A stretch of 58,797 nucleotides of DNA from Tubiluchus corallicola (lineage: Eukaryota; Priapulida; Priapulimorpha; Priapulimorphida; Tubiluchidae), in contig JAQGDQ010000814.1 of NCBI GenBank assembly GCA_030141605.1, forward strand, positions 34,027 to 92,823, in the 5' to 3' direction. Under the pieces are notes generated by a model. That model saw only the letters and a list, made by a program, of their open reading frames with translations, had not been told where the DNA came from and searched no databases. Positions 13,101 to 22,896 of the stretch are shown in pieces. Numbering within the stretch: position 1 is the first letter of the stretch; every line of letters begins with the position of its first letter. The position numbers were made by a program, and so were the translations under genes.

Positions 13101-16100
13101 CTGACGTTTGAATGTTAAAAGCAACTATGTTAATAAAATGCAGTGAATGAATGTTGATATCAAAGAAAAAATGTTTTTTAAGCCAACAATGGTTAGCTTG
13201 GTGTAGCTGTAGCTGCTGGTGTTAGTAGACTAGACCCACTATAGTCTAGTCTACATTTTGATTGGGTGGCAAAATCAACTGTCATCTATACAGTAAGCCT
13301 CGCTTTAGCGATGTTTTAACGACTAGGAGTGTATCAACACTTTACGACACAATACCTAGTTTCTACATAGTTATTATTAATTACATGTATTTCTATGTAT
13401 TTTATATTTAAGCAGGCTGCACAACTGCTTGTTGTGTAATACCTTGCACCTGCTTGTTAAGTGGTACTTGTATAACAGCTTCGCTCAGTAACTGCCTGTA
13501 CTGTGTTATAAAATGTGCCTTTTACGTGATTATAAAAGTATACACATTTTTTGAGGGGAATAAATATTTTCTAAAATGTGACACCCTCAAACTTTGCTGC
13601 CTTAGGCTATAGCCTAATTAGCCTATTGGTTAATACGCCCCTGTTAACGACACTGAACATTGACACTTTTTTCACTTAAAAATACATGTTTCGTTTTAAT
13701 AGCTATTCTTTTACTTTGGTCAAAGCAATTTTTACTTTATCAACAACTTTTTTACCTAATATGAAACATTGAAACAGTGTTTTTTGCATAATTCTGTTCT
13801 AAAAAATGCATTAGTAACGCAGAATAGTACAATTATTTGCGTTTTTGCTTCCCGAATGACTGCTAAAATTTAATGCTAGCTGTTTGTATCAAGCGAGATC
13901 TACATGTATTTGCAAGAAAGACACGAATCAGTAGAAATATGAATAAGCTCATAAAATGTTTAATTTATATGGATTAAACAAGATTGACGTTTGCCTCTGG
14001 AAATTATCTCAAGTCTTTCACATTATTTTCCATGGAAGTCGTGGCTTCTTTTAACAATATTTACTGTATTTCAGAACTGGAGACACTGTGCCTTTGCATT
14101 GTGTAGACAAGCACCCTGGGCAGCCACATGTTTTAGCAACTGGTGGCCAAGATGGCATGCTGTGCATTTGGGATCTTAGACAAGACAAATACCCTGCAAC
14201 TCTTCTTAATGCACATTCTGGTGACAGTAAGTATACTTTAAATGTAGTACTTTCTTATTACTAACATTGCAAATGCAAAATAATTAAATACTGGTCCGAA
14301 CATCACACGTTCGTACTATTTGTAGGTACTATAAAGTATAACTCATAAATTGTGTAACATTTTGGACAAAGTAATTCTTCCATTAACAATATAAAGCAAT
14401 ACTTCACATATTTTATCTAAAAGCATTGCAAAAACAAACATTGCAAAAAATTTAATTATGATTCATAAAGAATGGTCAGAATGCTTTAAGATAATGTGTG
14501 TAGGAGTTGGTTTAAAGATATTTTTGTTCTGGGGATTTTGGGTTTGAATGCTCTAGGTATCATATACTTCCAATGCTATTTTGTTGAAAAAAAATGTGCT
14601 AATTGTGAAAATGCTCAAAGTATGCAACAACAAATTAGTTAATATAAAAATTTAATTTTGTTTCTTAAGTTTGTCACTTTGCTGGGAACGTTTACTAAAT
14701 TTTTACCTCTCCCCCATTACTGTTCTGGGCGGAGCATAATGACTTCTCCTCAACATTTCTGTCAATTGTGCAAATGTTTTTGTAGTCGGGTCTTCAGGCA
14801 TGCATAAATTTATTACCATTTCAAATGCTTCTGCTCATACCAATGTCAGCAGAACACCAACATTTTCATTGTCTGGGATTTTATTTACCTGCATCCATAA
14901 CTGAAGCCTTTTCGAATAATTTTCCCAGTCTTCTGTACATGGTTTAAACTCAGAAATATTGCCGATGTGTGCACTGACATTAGCCATTGTTTTTTTTAAA
15001 AACCATGTTGCCTGTCTGTTGGACATGTACACTTAAAATCGATGATAGTTTCTATTTGTGCAGAGACACGCTATGACTTTTACAGTTTATAGAATGTTCT
15101 GTCATGTTATAGTTCATAGAGTCGCCATGTTCTGTCATGTTTTCTGACAGATCATTTAAAGACGAAAGCAGACATTTAGTGGTAATCCCAGAATGCTGTT
15201 TATTGAAATACAGAATAATAAATGCACTGCTATACCCATGGATCTAATGAAGTTCAAGTCATAGTACAATACTCTACAGCATATATGCATATTATTTAAC
15301 TAACTCAAGACAAGGCATCTCCTATTATACTTTGTGTGCTTTTGATGTGCCATATATCTAAATTATGCTCCTGCAGAGCTAAATGCCGATGCAACAATCT
15401 GTGATTTCTGCTTTTCATTTTCCTAACCAACGTGAGAGAGTTGTGATTATTGAGCGCAAGCACAGGTGACACCGTTGTTTTGAAGTACACATCAAAATAC
15501 TGCAGTGCGATCACCTAAACCAGGCATTCCTTGTCAAAGGTGATCTTGTGCTGGTTGAATTTCTTGGAGGTATCCAACGGGATGGTCTATGCCTGACAAA
15601 TCTGGAAGATGCACGTCCGGAATGCTTCGATGGTCAATGATATTGTTCTCTGGCAGTTTTCCATTAATGACACTGGCTTTAGTACAATATTCATGTCACC
15701 CCTCTCAACATAGTCTTTGAGTATCATAATGTGACACAGCTGCTTTGTCTTACACCTATTTGGCATCATCACAATATAGTTGGTATCACTGACCTATGAC
15801 TCATTTTCATATGGACCATGGTATCTGACTTATAAGATATTTACAGGGCTTTCAAAGATAACTAGAACTTTGTCACTAGGAGTCACCAGAACTTAGTCAC
15901 TAGAAGTTTTGCAGGTGTGAGCTCTTATTATTCTTGCATTCTTATTATACCAAATTTTCAATATTTACTTTGCTTTTTGTCAAGTTAAGCTACTGTGCAA
16001 GCTAGAGTTAATTTTTCTTGGAAACAACAAGCATACTCTAAAAGATGAAGCTCACAAATTTATCACAAATCCATTTTTCTTTCCAAAGTTCAACAGGCCT

Positions 16101-16898
16101 AGTAAAGAGTACTCAAACATGAGTTCAAAAGGGCTAAATTCCAGAAAAGTTTGAGCACAGTCTCGCGCAGTAAACAGTAACACACCTTCATCCTGGCCTG
16201 GAAGTGGATGACATAGATATTGAATTTATCAATGAAGTCTGATCTCAGAATATCTACTGATTAGATCGGATGATATTGAACTGAAAAGTTTTGAAAAAAT
16301 ATTTATTTTTCGTACTCAGTAGTTTAGTGTTGCTCAGAATAGCTCCTGGTGATACTAGCAACAGAACCCCCTTTCTAATGCAGAAATTTTTAAAATGTAT
16401 TTTATGTATTATTCCAGTGTGGGAAGTTAGGTTTCATCCATCATATCCAGATAATTTATTTACCTGCTCAGAAGATGGATCTGTGTGGCAGTGGGATGTT
16501 TCGATGATTAAAAAAGCTTTACAATCTGGTTAGTACAAAATTATGCATGACAGTAATAGTTTTAAATATTGCTGGTTTGTTACTTTCTCGGCATTAAAAA
16601 GAGCTTTCTGAATTCTTTGCTTCATTTTACCGTAAAAAACCAATTCCTCTATTGTACTGCACTGCAAGATTTTTAACCTACATAGTTGCAAGGGTTTATA
16701 CTAATGCTGAGTCATTTGTCTTTAGGCGATGTGAACCCGTGGTTATGTATTAATGCAGCAAAGCAAAAAATGGACATATCTTCACTCATTCCAGAAAACA
16801 TCATGCCTGTGAATACTATAGATATTATTGCCAATATTCTTCTTTGTGGTACTGATGGGGAAGCTATACATGTTATCAAAAATGTGATTGTGAATTGA
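1062..16898 (+). CDS. NUP43: Nucleoporin Nup43 (WD40 protein), eight exons
   Basis: Host gene spliced as 1062-1181, 8805-8921, 9874-9951, 10423-10585, 11629-11764, 14075-14226, 16418-16528 and 16726-16898. The joined CDS is 1050 nt (349 residues plus TGA), and every intron is GT-AG with matching phases (0,0,0,1,2,1,1). Recognisable blocks along the protein are FVSQKI and RWKP near the start, a KLSIW repeat end, VGEDGRIN, NADS, QLKVWDIR, VPLHCVDKHP, ATGGQDGML, CIWDLRQ, MWEVRFHPS, FTCSEDGSVWQWD and CGTDGEAI. In known animals Nup43 is a beta-propeller of about 380 residues in the Y (Nup107-160) complex of the nuclear pore, bound to its short arm with Nup85 and Seh1. This copy is slightly shorter than human. 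Intron 1 carries an antisense BEL retrotransposon and intron 6 gypsy debris. The identification rests on recalled similarity across all exons and on frame closure, and is very secure. Confidence 0.95.
1335..1339. repeat. Target-site duplication, left copy
   Basis: TCAAC directly outside the left LTR, identical to 8534-8538. Five-base duplications are usual for BEL/Pao integrases. Confidence 0.93.
1340..1729 (-). repeat. BEL 3' LTR
   Basis: 390 bp beginning TGTGACGGGG and ending ACCTTAACA on the + strand. It differs from the right LTR only at 1375 (G versus A at 8179) and 1383 (T versus G at 8187). On the + strand it contains CTATAAAA at 1513-1520, facing Nup43 sense. Confidence 0.96.
1730..1740 (-). 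promoter_or_regulatory. Polypurine tract for plus-strand DNA priming
   Basis: The minus strand reads TAAAGGGGGTG immediately before the 3' LTR, the expected place and composition for a retrotransposon polypurine tract. Confidence 0.8.
1783..4658 (-). pseudogene. BEL pol, 3' part: RT active site, RNase H, integrase
   Basis: 934 residues run from the first Met at 4587 to the stop at 1783. Homologous pol sequence continues upstream of that Met to the frame break at about 4660, so this is not an independent gene. Counting from the Met, the RT active site YVDD is at 76-79 (4351-4362). RNase H acidic residues are near D257, E301, D331 and D378. The integrase zinc-binding region is around 574-614, with H576, H581 and C611. 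The catalytic triad is D646, D708, E758. A C-terminal DUF5641-like region with WRQVQYMADLFWTRW is at about 837-900. The fourth zinc ligand position (614) is Gly in CRKG where the family normally has CxxC. Apart from the upstream frame break and this substitution the frame is open. Confidence 0.92.
4659..4674. other. Frame break: 8-bp tandem duplication in BEL reverse transcriptase
   Basis: The + strand reads TTAGATCA twice in a row (4659-4666 and 4667-4674). RT homology is in one frame before it and in another after it, and the first frame stops within the duplication. A de novo slippage or repair duplication is the simplest explanation. Confidence 0.88.
4659..7499 (-). pseudogene. BEL gag, protease and start of reverse transcriptase
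   Basis: 946 residues from ATG at 7499. Residues 1-40 form a SAP-like helix-extension-helix (VPQLQRMLKDK, GRKQELIDRLLQ). Residues 95-155 are a charged Gln-rich coiled coil. Residues 190-219 are three copies of a ten-residue EQPGxSxxQ repeat. Residues 240-430 look like the BEL gag (DUF1759-type) domain. Residues 477-541 hold clustered Cys/His zinc knuckles (CTLC, CFNCLKPNH, CDVCKRKH). An acidic linker follows, then an aspartic protease with LLDPGST at 628-634 (active Asp near 5613-5615). RT homology begins near 880. The frame ends at a TAA created inside the 8-bp duplication, in the middle of the RT domain. In related elements gag and pol form one continuous polyprotein frame. Confidence 0.92.
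7500..8143 (-). other. BEL 5' leader between LTR and gag ATG
   Basis: A 644-bp AT-rich noncoding leader, expected to hold the primer-binding site and packaging signal. No unambiguous TGG-led match to a tRNA 3' end was seen next to the LTR edge at 8143. Confidence 0.6.
8144..8533 (-). repeat. BEL 5' LTR
   Basis: 390 bp, 99.5% identical to 1340-1729. It carries the retroelement promoter reading leftward. It also contains CTATAAAA at 8317-8324 in Nup43 orientation, upstream of exon 2. Confidence 0.96.
8534..8538. repeat. Target-site duplication, right copy
   Basis: TCAAC directly outside the right LTR, identical to 1335-1339. The pair fixes the element borders to the base. Confidence 0.93.
8805..8921 (+). 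CDS. NUP43: Nup43 exon 2
   Basis: 39 codons in phase 0-0. The acceptor is TTTTTAG and the donor GTAATA. Encodes SHKLSIWTIDDGF followed by LLCDVDHVGDVTDL, the end of the first WD blade and the conserved LLCD..H.GDV segment. It begins 266 bp beyond the second target-site duplication of the BEL element. Confidence 0.93.
9874..9951 (+). CDS. NUP43: Nup43 exon 3
   Basis: 26 codons in phase 0-0 between acceptor TTTGCAG and donor GTACCA. Encodes FLANDVILTSSSFGNVTLH, a WD-blade core with the typical 'ILTSSSFGNV' beta strands. Confidence 0.92.
10423..10585 (+). CDS. NUP43: Nup43 exon 4
   Basis: 163 nt between acceptor TTTACAG and donor GTAAAC, leaving in phase 1. Contains VVSVGEDGRINFLN and VPVRTV, matching the most conserved central Nup43 stretch. 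Confidence 0.94.
10865..10891. repeat. (TA)n microsatellite in Nup43 intron 4
   Basis: About 13 uninterrupted AT/TA dinucleotides. Confidence 0.9.
11629..11764 (+). CDS. NUP43: Nup43 exon 5
   Basis: 136 nt between acceptor TTTCTAG and donor GTATGT. The split codon GAT restores 'VRTVDNADS'. Also contains TTNSAGQLKVWDIREG, a WD repeat ending. Leaves in phase 2. Confidence 0.94.
13225..13254. repeat. Perfect hairpin, 11-bp arms
   Basis: GTAGACTAGAC, an 8-nt loop, then GTCTAGTCTAC. Lies inside Nup43 intron 5. Confidence 0.85.
13315..13525 (+). repeat. Dispersed repeat, copy 1
   Basis: Shares long blocks in the same orientation with about 22170-22371, for example ACATGTATTT, TTGCACCTG and TGTGTTATAAAATGTGCC. 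Family unknown; no coding content. Confidence 0.7.
14075..14226 (+). CDS. NUP43: Nup43 exon 6
   Basis: 152 nt between acceptor ATTTCAG and a near-perfect donor GTAAGT. Encodes TGDTVPLHCVDKHPG, VLATGGQDGMLCIWDLR and LLNAHSGD, a full WD blade. Leaves in phase 1. Confidence 0.95.
14835..15000 (-). pseudogene. Ty3/gypsy gag N-terminal fragment
   Basis: The minus strand encodes MANVSAHIGNISEFKP followed by CTEDWENYSKRL, the characteristic start of a gypsy-type gag. Only about 50 residues remain. Lies in Nup43 intron 6, antisense to the gene. Confidence 0.7.
15305..15514 (-). pseudogene. Ty3/gypsy RNase H fragment
   Basis: The minus frame contains YFDVYFKTTVSPVLAL, a degraded TDHNPL site, then LALQEHNLDIWHIK and GDALS. 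These match the end of a gypsy RNase H domain (LLQ.Y.L.I.H.KG...ADALS). Isolated from the rest of pol. Confidence 0.75.
15587..16250 (-). pseudogene. Ty3/gypsy integrase C-terminal fragment
   Basis: Minus-strand segments read LEFSPFELMFEY (the integrase SPFEL.G motif), KVLVIFESP, RYHGPY and PNRCKTKQLCHIMILKDYVE. This is the usual order at the end of a gypsy integrase, but with stops and frameshifts. It lies upstream (in minus sense) of the RNase H and gag pieces, the reverse of a normal element. Confidence 0.8.
16418..16528 (+). CDS. NUP43: Nup43 exon 7
   Basis: 111 nt between acceptor TTCCAG and donor GTTAGT. Encodes MWEVRFHPSYPDNLFTCSED followed by GSVWQWD. The first Met codon is split across the junction with exon 6. 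Confidence 0.94.
16726..16898 (+). CDS. NUP43: Nup43 exon 8 with stop
   Basis: 173 nt from acceptor TCTTTAG to TGA at 16896-16898. Encodes the C-terminal WD closure, including DISSLIPEN, PVNTIDII and LLCGTDGEAIHV. No clear AATAAA follows closely; the polyadenylation site was not identified. Confidence 0.94.
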
Positions 16899-17103
16899 CT
16901 AGAAGTTTCCCTAGTTATTGTTGTATTGTTGTATCTCATTGTCATAAATTTAAAAAATGTTATGTACTCTGTATGGCTTGAGCTACTGTGAATTTGGCTT
17001 GATTTGTTAGAAATGTAGGTGAAGCGTTTCTTACCAACTAGTAAACGTTCATACTATCCTACTGAGAGCGTCAAAATGGAAACATTTTGTATCCTATGAC
17101 ATA

Positions 17104-17306
17104 CAGGCAAACCTCATTACAATGCCAATCTTTCTTAACTATAGCATTTATGGCAAAACAGAATATCTGTGTTTGCATAAACATGTATGCATTAGCTCAG
17201 CTTGTTATATTGTCAAACTCACTGAACGAAAACAAACTTTTTTGCAGTCCCAAAGTAGATGTATAGACATTTTTACATAAAGAAATTGTATAAAGAGGTT
17301 TGACTG
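17104..17306. mobile_element. Pogo/Tc1-mariner-like MITE (203 bp)
   Basis: Ends are CAGGCAAACCTC on the left and, in reverse complement, CAGTCAAACCTC on the right (11 of 12 identical). Both are flanked by TA (17102-17103 and 17307-17308), the target duplication of Tc1/mariner/pogo transposases. No coding capacity. It sits 205 bp downstream of the Nup43 stop, possibly within its 3' UTR. Confidence 0.75.
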
Positions 17307-17523
17307 TATTTGACTATAGTTAACAGCATTATTTGTTTAACAAATGGTGGAGGAAGACACTACAGTCACCAAGCATCCACCCTCACTCATAAAACTATGT
17401 GATAAAAATGTAAGTTAGTGGCGTTAGTATTAAAGTAATTTATTTTTTTAATTGCAATTCTGATAAGCTGTCAACGATAACAACAATATCAATACATAAC
17501 AACTCAGGAGAATAATTATAACG

Positions 17524-17565
17524 AGTTACTTCAGTCAGCATTCATAACTGCTGACTGAAGTAACT
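17524..17565. repeat. Perfect hairpin, 17-bp arms
   Basis: AGTTACTTCAGTCAGCA, an 8-nt loop TTCATAAC, then the exact reverse complement. Lies between the MITE and the CA-rich microsatellite downstream of Nup43. Confidence 0.9.
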
Positions 17566-17639
17566 ATATATACAGCATTATACATTGTTATACAGCATAT
17601 AAGTATTATACGTTTATTCATGTATATATGATACATGTA

Positions 17640-17860
17640 TATCTATATACATACATGCATACCCACATACATATACATACACAAGCACGCACACACACAC
17701 AGACACACACACACACACATATATATAAATTAACTATCATAACTCATATACACCAATATACATACGTTCACATACATTCATATACATGCACACCTCTCAT
17801 ATATATATATGCATATACACACACACACACACACATGCGTGCACACACACATCTATACAA
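17640..17860. repeat. Compound CA/TA/CATA microsatellite
   Basis: Runs of (CA)n, (TA)n and ACATACAT-type repeats. They create a fake Thr/His-rich reading frame on the + strand, which should not be taken as a gene. Confidence 0.92.
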
Positions 17861-18880
17861 AGTTAAATTCAAAGCTGACAGAGTTAACGGTCTGCACTGA
17901 GAGTAAGAGCAACATATTTAGGTCATAAATATAGATCATAATACAAACTTCATGTAGGATAAATTAAACCAGTCATAAATACAACCTTCATGCAGCATAA
18001 GTCAAACCAGTTATACTACACAAACCAAAGAAAACTATGCAAATTAAATTGGCATGATTGGCGAAGTTAGTACGAGCAATAGCCTAAGCAAATTTTATAC
18101 ACGAAGTTGTAATATCATCAAGGAATATTATAATAAAAATTAGCAGTGAAACAAAATTAAAATACGGAAACCTAACAGAATTTAGCATGCGAAAAACATT
18201 ATAGGAAATATTTAAATCATAAGCATGGCATTCATGCAACCGAAAATATCAAAATATGTAAATTGTAACAAGCAAAATCAACAAAATGTTTTGGCGTAGG
18301 CATATTACAGTTATTTTTACGAGCAGTAGGACTGGCACGCAAGTTGACTATATTTATTTTTGTTGTTAAACATTAATTTACCAGTTAAATAGTTTCGGAT
18401 ACATCTCTTTAAATTTAGTCGTGGTATCTTATAGTAATGCTTGATTCTTGTCGTGTGTATGAATTGTATTAATTTTTCAAAAATATAATTATTTTGAATA
18501 GCTATCATCACATCAAACTAAAATGAATTCAGTATGGCCATGCAGAAAGCTTAGCTGTAAGTAATGGTAATTTTATATTGGCTTGCATGAAATCCAATGT
18601 GCGGTAACCTGCCGCAGTTTTATTTAAATGGTTGTCATGTCCATGACTTCATACTTGCTAACACCTCAAATTACCATACATGTATCACTAACTAATCTTG
18701 TTTAGTAAGTCTTGATATAAAAATATGTCTGCCTAGGGAGCGAATTGGTTCATAAAGGTAAAAAATGACGTTTTGTCTGTGAACTGCTGTAATTTGCAAA
18801 AGATTCCGGTATAGTTTTTTAACTTCTTTATCGAAATTGTAGCCATTATTTTTACAATATATTTTTATACATGTAATACA
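17861..18880. other. Intergenic, nothing recognised
   Basis: AT-rich sequence with only short random frames. No domain, repeat or RNA gene was recognised. Confidence 0.5.
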
Positions 18881-20900
18881 TAACAACATGCCTCAAGCAC
18901 CATTGGTTGCTTGGCATGCTGGAGTCCTCCACTAACACATCTCCAGACTTGAGATTGACAGATGCCTTATTCCATTTTTGCCGGTGCTCCAGCTGAGGCA
19001 AATATTCCAGCAAAAATCTTCTCCAATTGACTGACGTCAGCGAGATATTGCACTTGCCTCCAATGCTTCCAATAAGAATTATACCAGTTTCCACTAATGT
19101 CCTAGAGGAAGTGACGTGCTTGCTCTAAGAAGCAACAAATGGGAGTAAGAAGCCCTGGGTCCTTAGGATCGTTAGGTACTACAGTATTCGACAGTATTTA
19201 TTATAGATTCGACGTCATAAATTAGTGTATTATTATTACAGAGACTCATTATTAAAAACTTACTCACCAGCTACCGATGCAATTATTTTTTAATTGTGCG
19301 AACCCATTCTTTTGCCATTACCGACCTGATTAAACTTAAAGTTAAACTTAACGAGAGTGCTCTCATAAATCCGCTGCATGCTCGTAAATCTGCCTAACGC
19401 CTGATAAAACCGTTAATTTCAAGCGAATGCAGAACCTCGATGTAACTAGCATGCATGACATTGCACATAAAGATGCCGTCACATCTTTTTGCTTCCAGTC
19501 ATAGACATAGACATTTTATTTTTCTCCAATTTGTGTCACAAATTCACACAGTCTGTCAGCTTTACCCTGAAAGTGCCAAAGCAGTCCAATATCCTACATT
19601 GTGAAACCCGGCAGCTCCAATATAGTTCTTTTGTAAGGCAAATCTGCCATCAGGTGAAGCACAAAGATGGCTGCAAGAAAAACAGTTGCTTGTAGACTTT
19701 CTAACTGCTGACCTAGCTAATAACTACCCAATATCTCTCGCGAACCGAGGTTAAAACGTGCTCTCTTCCCCAATGACCGGATTTTTTATTGCAGTAGTGG
19801 ATAAAGAGTGTAACAACATGCTCATCCTTATACAGAATTACCTGGTGCTTGCCATTCTCAGGCAATGCGAAATTCCTCAAACGTCCACCCACACACAACA
19901 GACCACCAGAAGAGAGTACTGGATCAAGTTTCTTCAGATCATTACTACCAGGCAAGCCACACACAACTTCCTTGATCCCTGTTTCCTTCAAGTGTCAAAA
20001 GAATCTGTTTAAAATACTTCTATTGTAATAACCTCACAATATACAGCTCTGCCTGCTGCTACTGCTCTTGCTGCTGCTGCTGCAAAATAGAAAGTCGCCC
20101 TGAGAAACCCCTTTGATTCTCTCCCATAACTAGCAGCAGTATTTTCAACCATAAAATCCAGGCCACATTCTTCTTGAGGTTTGTACCAAGAAAAATGCGT
20201 TTTAAACAATTTGTTCACTAGACTCAAATCATCAGCGGCGGATGCTACATATGACGTTACTATTGGACTTGACTTCGGCATAGAACTTTTGACCTCAGCA
20301 GCCAATTTTGACAGGCGACATACTGCTCAACAGTCATCCCTCATTTCCTCTAAAAGAAAAATCCATCAAATGTTTTTCTCAGCTGACATAGAAGCACTGT
20401 GACGGACTTGATTCTTCAAGAATAAAACTCAAACAATTGGCAACAAAGGAGTCGAAGGCTTTGACCATACTCTGTATGTATCTCAGCACTATCATGCTAT
20501 CAGTCCAATAAGTTGTTACTTCAATGTCCATCGAATGCTCAGTCATTATAATCTAATTTAATTAACTTCATGTGTAGTGGCACAGAACTCAAGCCTTGGA
20601 ATTTTCAAAGATTTTACTGGGTGTTAGATGGAATCTTGCAGGGACAAACTACAATTTACTTTAGTTGTCACTTCTATCCAGAAAAAACAATAGTAGGCCA
20701 CTGCTCCATAGGCAACTTGCGAGGCATCTAAAAAGATGTGAAGCTCACAGCTACTAAAGGCTTGGCTGGTGATTGAATGTCTGATGAAGCACTGCACAAG
20801 CAAAGTGTTTGAATTGAGTATTCCTCACACATGGGCCATACATGTTGTTGAATGTTTTTAGGATCAGCTACAAGAAGTAGAAGTAGATTGGAAAATTTTA
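18880..20900 (-). pseudogene. Old BEL/Pao pol relic
   Basis: A decayed element on the minus strand with domains in natural order. RNase H is at about 20760-20430 (FLDASQVAYGAVAY, IPRLEF, TYWTDSMIVLRYI). The post-RNase H linker is at about 20305-20100. The integrase zinc-binding part is at 19991-19713 (LCVGGRLRNFALPE, HWGREHVLTSVRERYW). Further integrase debris lies down to 19490 (NCFSCSHLCA), and a DUF5641-like tail at about 19180-18900 (WRQVQYLADVSQL, NLKSGDVLVEDSSMPSNQWCL). Many stops and frameshifts interrupt it, and most of the integrase catalytic core is missing. A GCT/CAG run at about 20055-20083 interrupts the linker. No LTRs were recognised. It differs clearly from the young BEL copy at 1340-8533. 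Confidence 0.85.
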
Positions 20901-22169
20901 TCGTATTGAGCATGATATTGCATTAATAAGTTGGCGGATTTCATTTAAGCAATTATTCACGATGTTTAATGCAAAGAAACTTACTGTCAAATTCTATAAC
21001 AGTACTGAAATGCTTTATGAATTGCTGCGGTAAGTTCATGCTGTCGTATTATCACAATACTGCACTCCAGCTTAAGACGTGTAAAGATTTGGCATTCGTC
21101 CAAAACGCCAAGTGCTGTTGCTGCAATGCAAAATTGTAGAATTTCTTTTATGTTTGACGACAAAAGTGTAGCATGCAAAAATAAAAAAATTAAATTTCCA
21201 TGGCACACAGACACTGAAAATCGGATACTGGTAAAACTGCAAATGTTAATTCAAAACAAAAGTTATATAATATACAGTGTATGTAATGAAATTACTTAAC
21301 TTATTCATTGGACTGGACTAAAAGTTAACATAAATGCAACCCAATATAAAGTGGTGACGAGTAACGTAAGATTTTTCACACCTGTAACATAAACAAACGC
21401 AATTTTAGATGAGCTGCAGCTATACAAACATATTTTCTGAAATGTTAGTTTTAGGCATGTAAATTAAAATGAAGCTCATTTAGTACTTATTTACCATTAA
21501 TACATTCTGAAAAAATCCAAATTCTCGGAATAGATACTGTAAATTATGTTATTTTTGCGACATACGAAACGTCAGAATATGATAGAATGATCTCATCTGT
21601 CTCTTGCACAGGCTTTCGTGGATATTCAGTCAAACACACAAAGTGCTGGGTCACAGAGATTTTTTGACAGAAGACCCCATGTCGATAGTGCTCAATTGCA
21701 GTGCAGTCTTCTGATCATAAGACCTGACACACAAAGTGCTGGGCGACAATGATTTTTTTATGCTTAAGTGCATAGGGTATGCAAAAACAAGCTATGCATT
21801 AGTGCAAAAGCATTTTTAGTATGCAAATTCCAGACTCTAGCTCCAGTTAGTTCAAAAACAAATTTAATATCAGTAATAGGCAGCAAAGGCAATAATAGCA
21901 TAACGTGCAGAACATGATATTCAATTGATAAGAAAAATGAAAAATTAAGTTGACAATATCATAATAATTATAAATTAATTATATGTCTCCTTATTACGTT
22001 TCTTCAGTGTCAATTAATAATGCAAAAAATTGTCTGTTATAAATGTTACAAACAGCAGACTTTGTAACTCTATAGTAATATAGAATTAACTTTTTAGAAA
22101 TTTGTTGTTATTTGCAAAAATGTTAAATAACAAATATTTTACTTTTGAAATTTAAAACAAATTTACGAG
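20901..22169. other. Intergenic, mostly unassigned
   Basis: No gene found. Contains a short direct repeat: CACACAAAGTGCTGGG occurs near 21635 and again near 21729, each followed by a diverged GACA/CACA...GATTTTTT block. Confidence 0.55.
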
Positions 22170-22371
22170 AAATAGGTGTATTAGAAATGCTATTAACCTA
22201 GTTTCTACACGGTCATCTTTAATTACATGTATTTGCACAGTGCCTATATTCAGGTAGGCTGCGCAATTGCTTGTAGTGTAATACGTTGCACCTGTTCGTT
22301 ATGTAGCACTTATATAGAAGCTGCGCTTAGTAGCTGCCTGTGCTGTGTTATAAAATGTGCCCTTCACATAA
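22170..22371 (+). repeat. Dispersed repeat, copy 2
   Basis: Same family and orientation as 13315-13525 in Nup43 intron 5. Shared blocks include ACCTAGTTTCTACA, TTAATTACATGTATTT and GCTGTGTTATAAAATGTGC. Confidence 0.7.
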
Positions 22372-22871
22372 ACATAGATGAATATTTTCCAGCCATTCCT
22401 ATAGTTTGCTATCTGAGCATTTACAGGCACAGTAATAACATTAATATTTTTTGACTTTATAATCACAGCACTTTAAATTGCTCTGATACTGCATGCAGGG
22501 TTTCAGGGGTTAAGCATACAAAAGAATGATTGAGAACTCTGTATTGCTTTTGTGTATGCATGCAATATTTTAGTAAGTCCTGCTTTTTGAAAACAGGAGG
22601 CACATTTCAGTTATCGTCTATAGTTTAAACCCATTAATTTAAAAACTACTTTAAATATTATTTTTTATTTTACAGAATAATAATTTAAATCACTTAGAAA
22701 CTACATTAAAAATATAGATTTCTCTTGCTATTATGTAAAAATGATCACCTTTTAAATGTTTGTAACACATAGTGCTAATACTAGATTAAATATTGGCAAT
22801 TAAACAAAAACATCAAACACTAGCAGTAAATCCCAAACTCATTCTGAAAATTATACTATAGTCATCACATG

Positions 22872-22896
22872 CTGTTAATCAGAATGTGATTAACTG
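22872..22896. repeat. 25-bp palindrome family, copy 1
   Basis: GTTAATCA, spacer GAATG, TGATTAAC, with imperfect outer bases. Inside tandem copy A. Confidence 0.8.

Larger units (their letters stand above)
11765..14074. other. Nup43 intron 5
   Basis: 2.3 kb of AT-rich intron without coding signals. It holds an 11-bp-arm hairpin (13225-13254), a dispersed repeat copy (about 13315-13525) and a pogo-like motif at 13291 (TA then CAGTAAGCCTCGCTTTAGCG) for which no matching opposite end was found. Confidence 0.7.

Noticed and set aside
13602-13617. 16-bp palindrome TTAGGCTATAGCCTAA
   Set aside because: Perfect but short and without a loop, near repeat debris; chance cannot be excluded.
13291-13655. 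Complete pogo/Tigger element starting at 13291
   Set aside because: Only the left end (TA then CAGTAAGCCTCGC) looks right. The nearest candidate right end around 13643 shares just CAGT with it.
17628-17900. 90-residue His/Thr-rich frame
   Set aside because: Translation of a CA/TA microsatellite.
20055-20083. Poly-alanine protein segment
   Set aside because: GCT/CAG triplet run inside the broken BEL relic, not a real gene feature.
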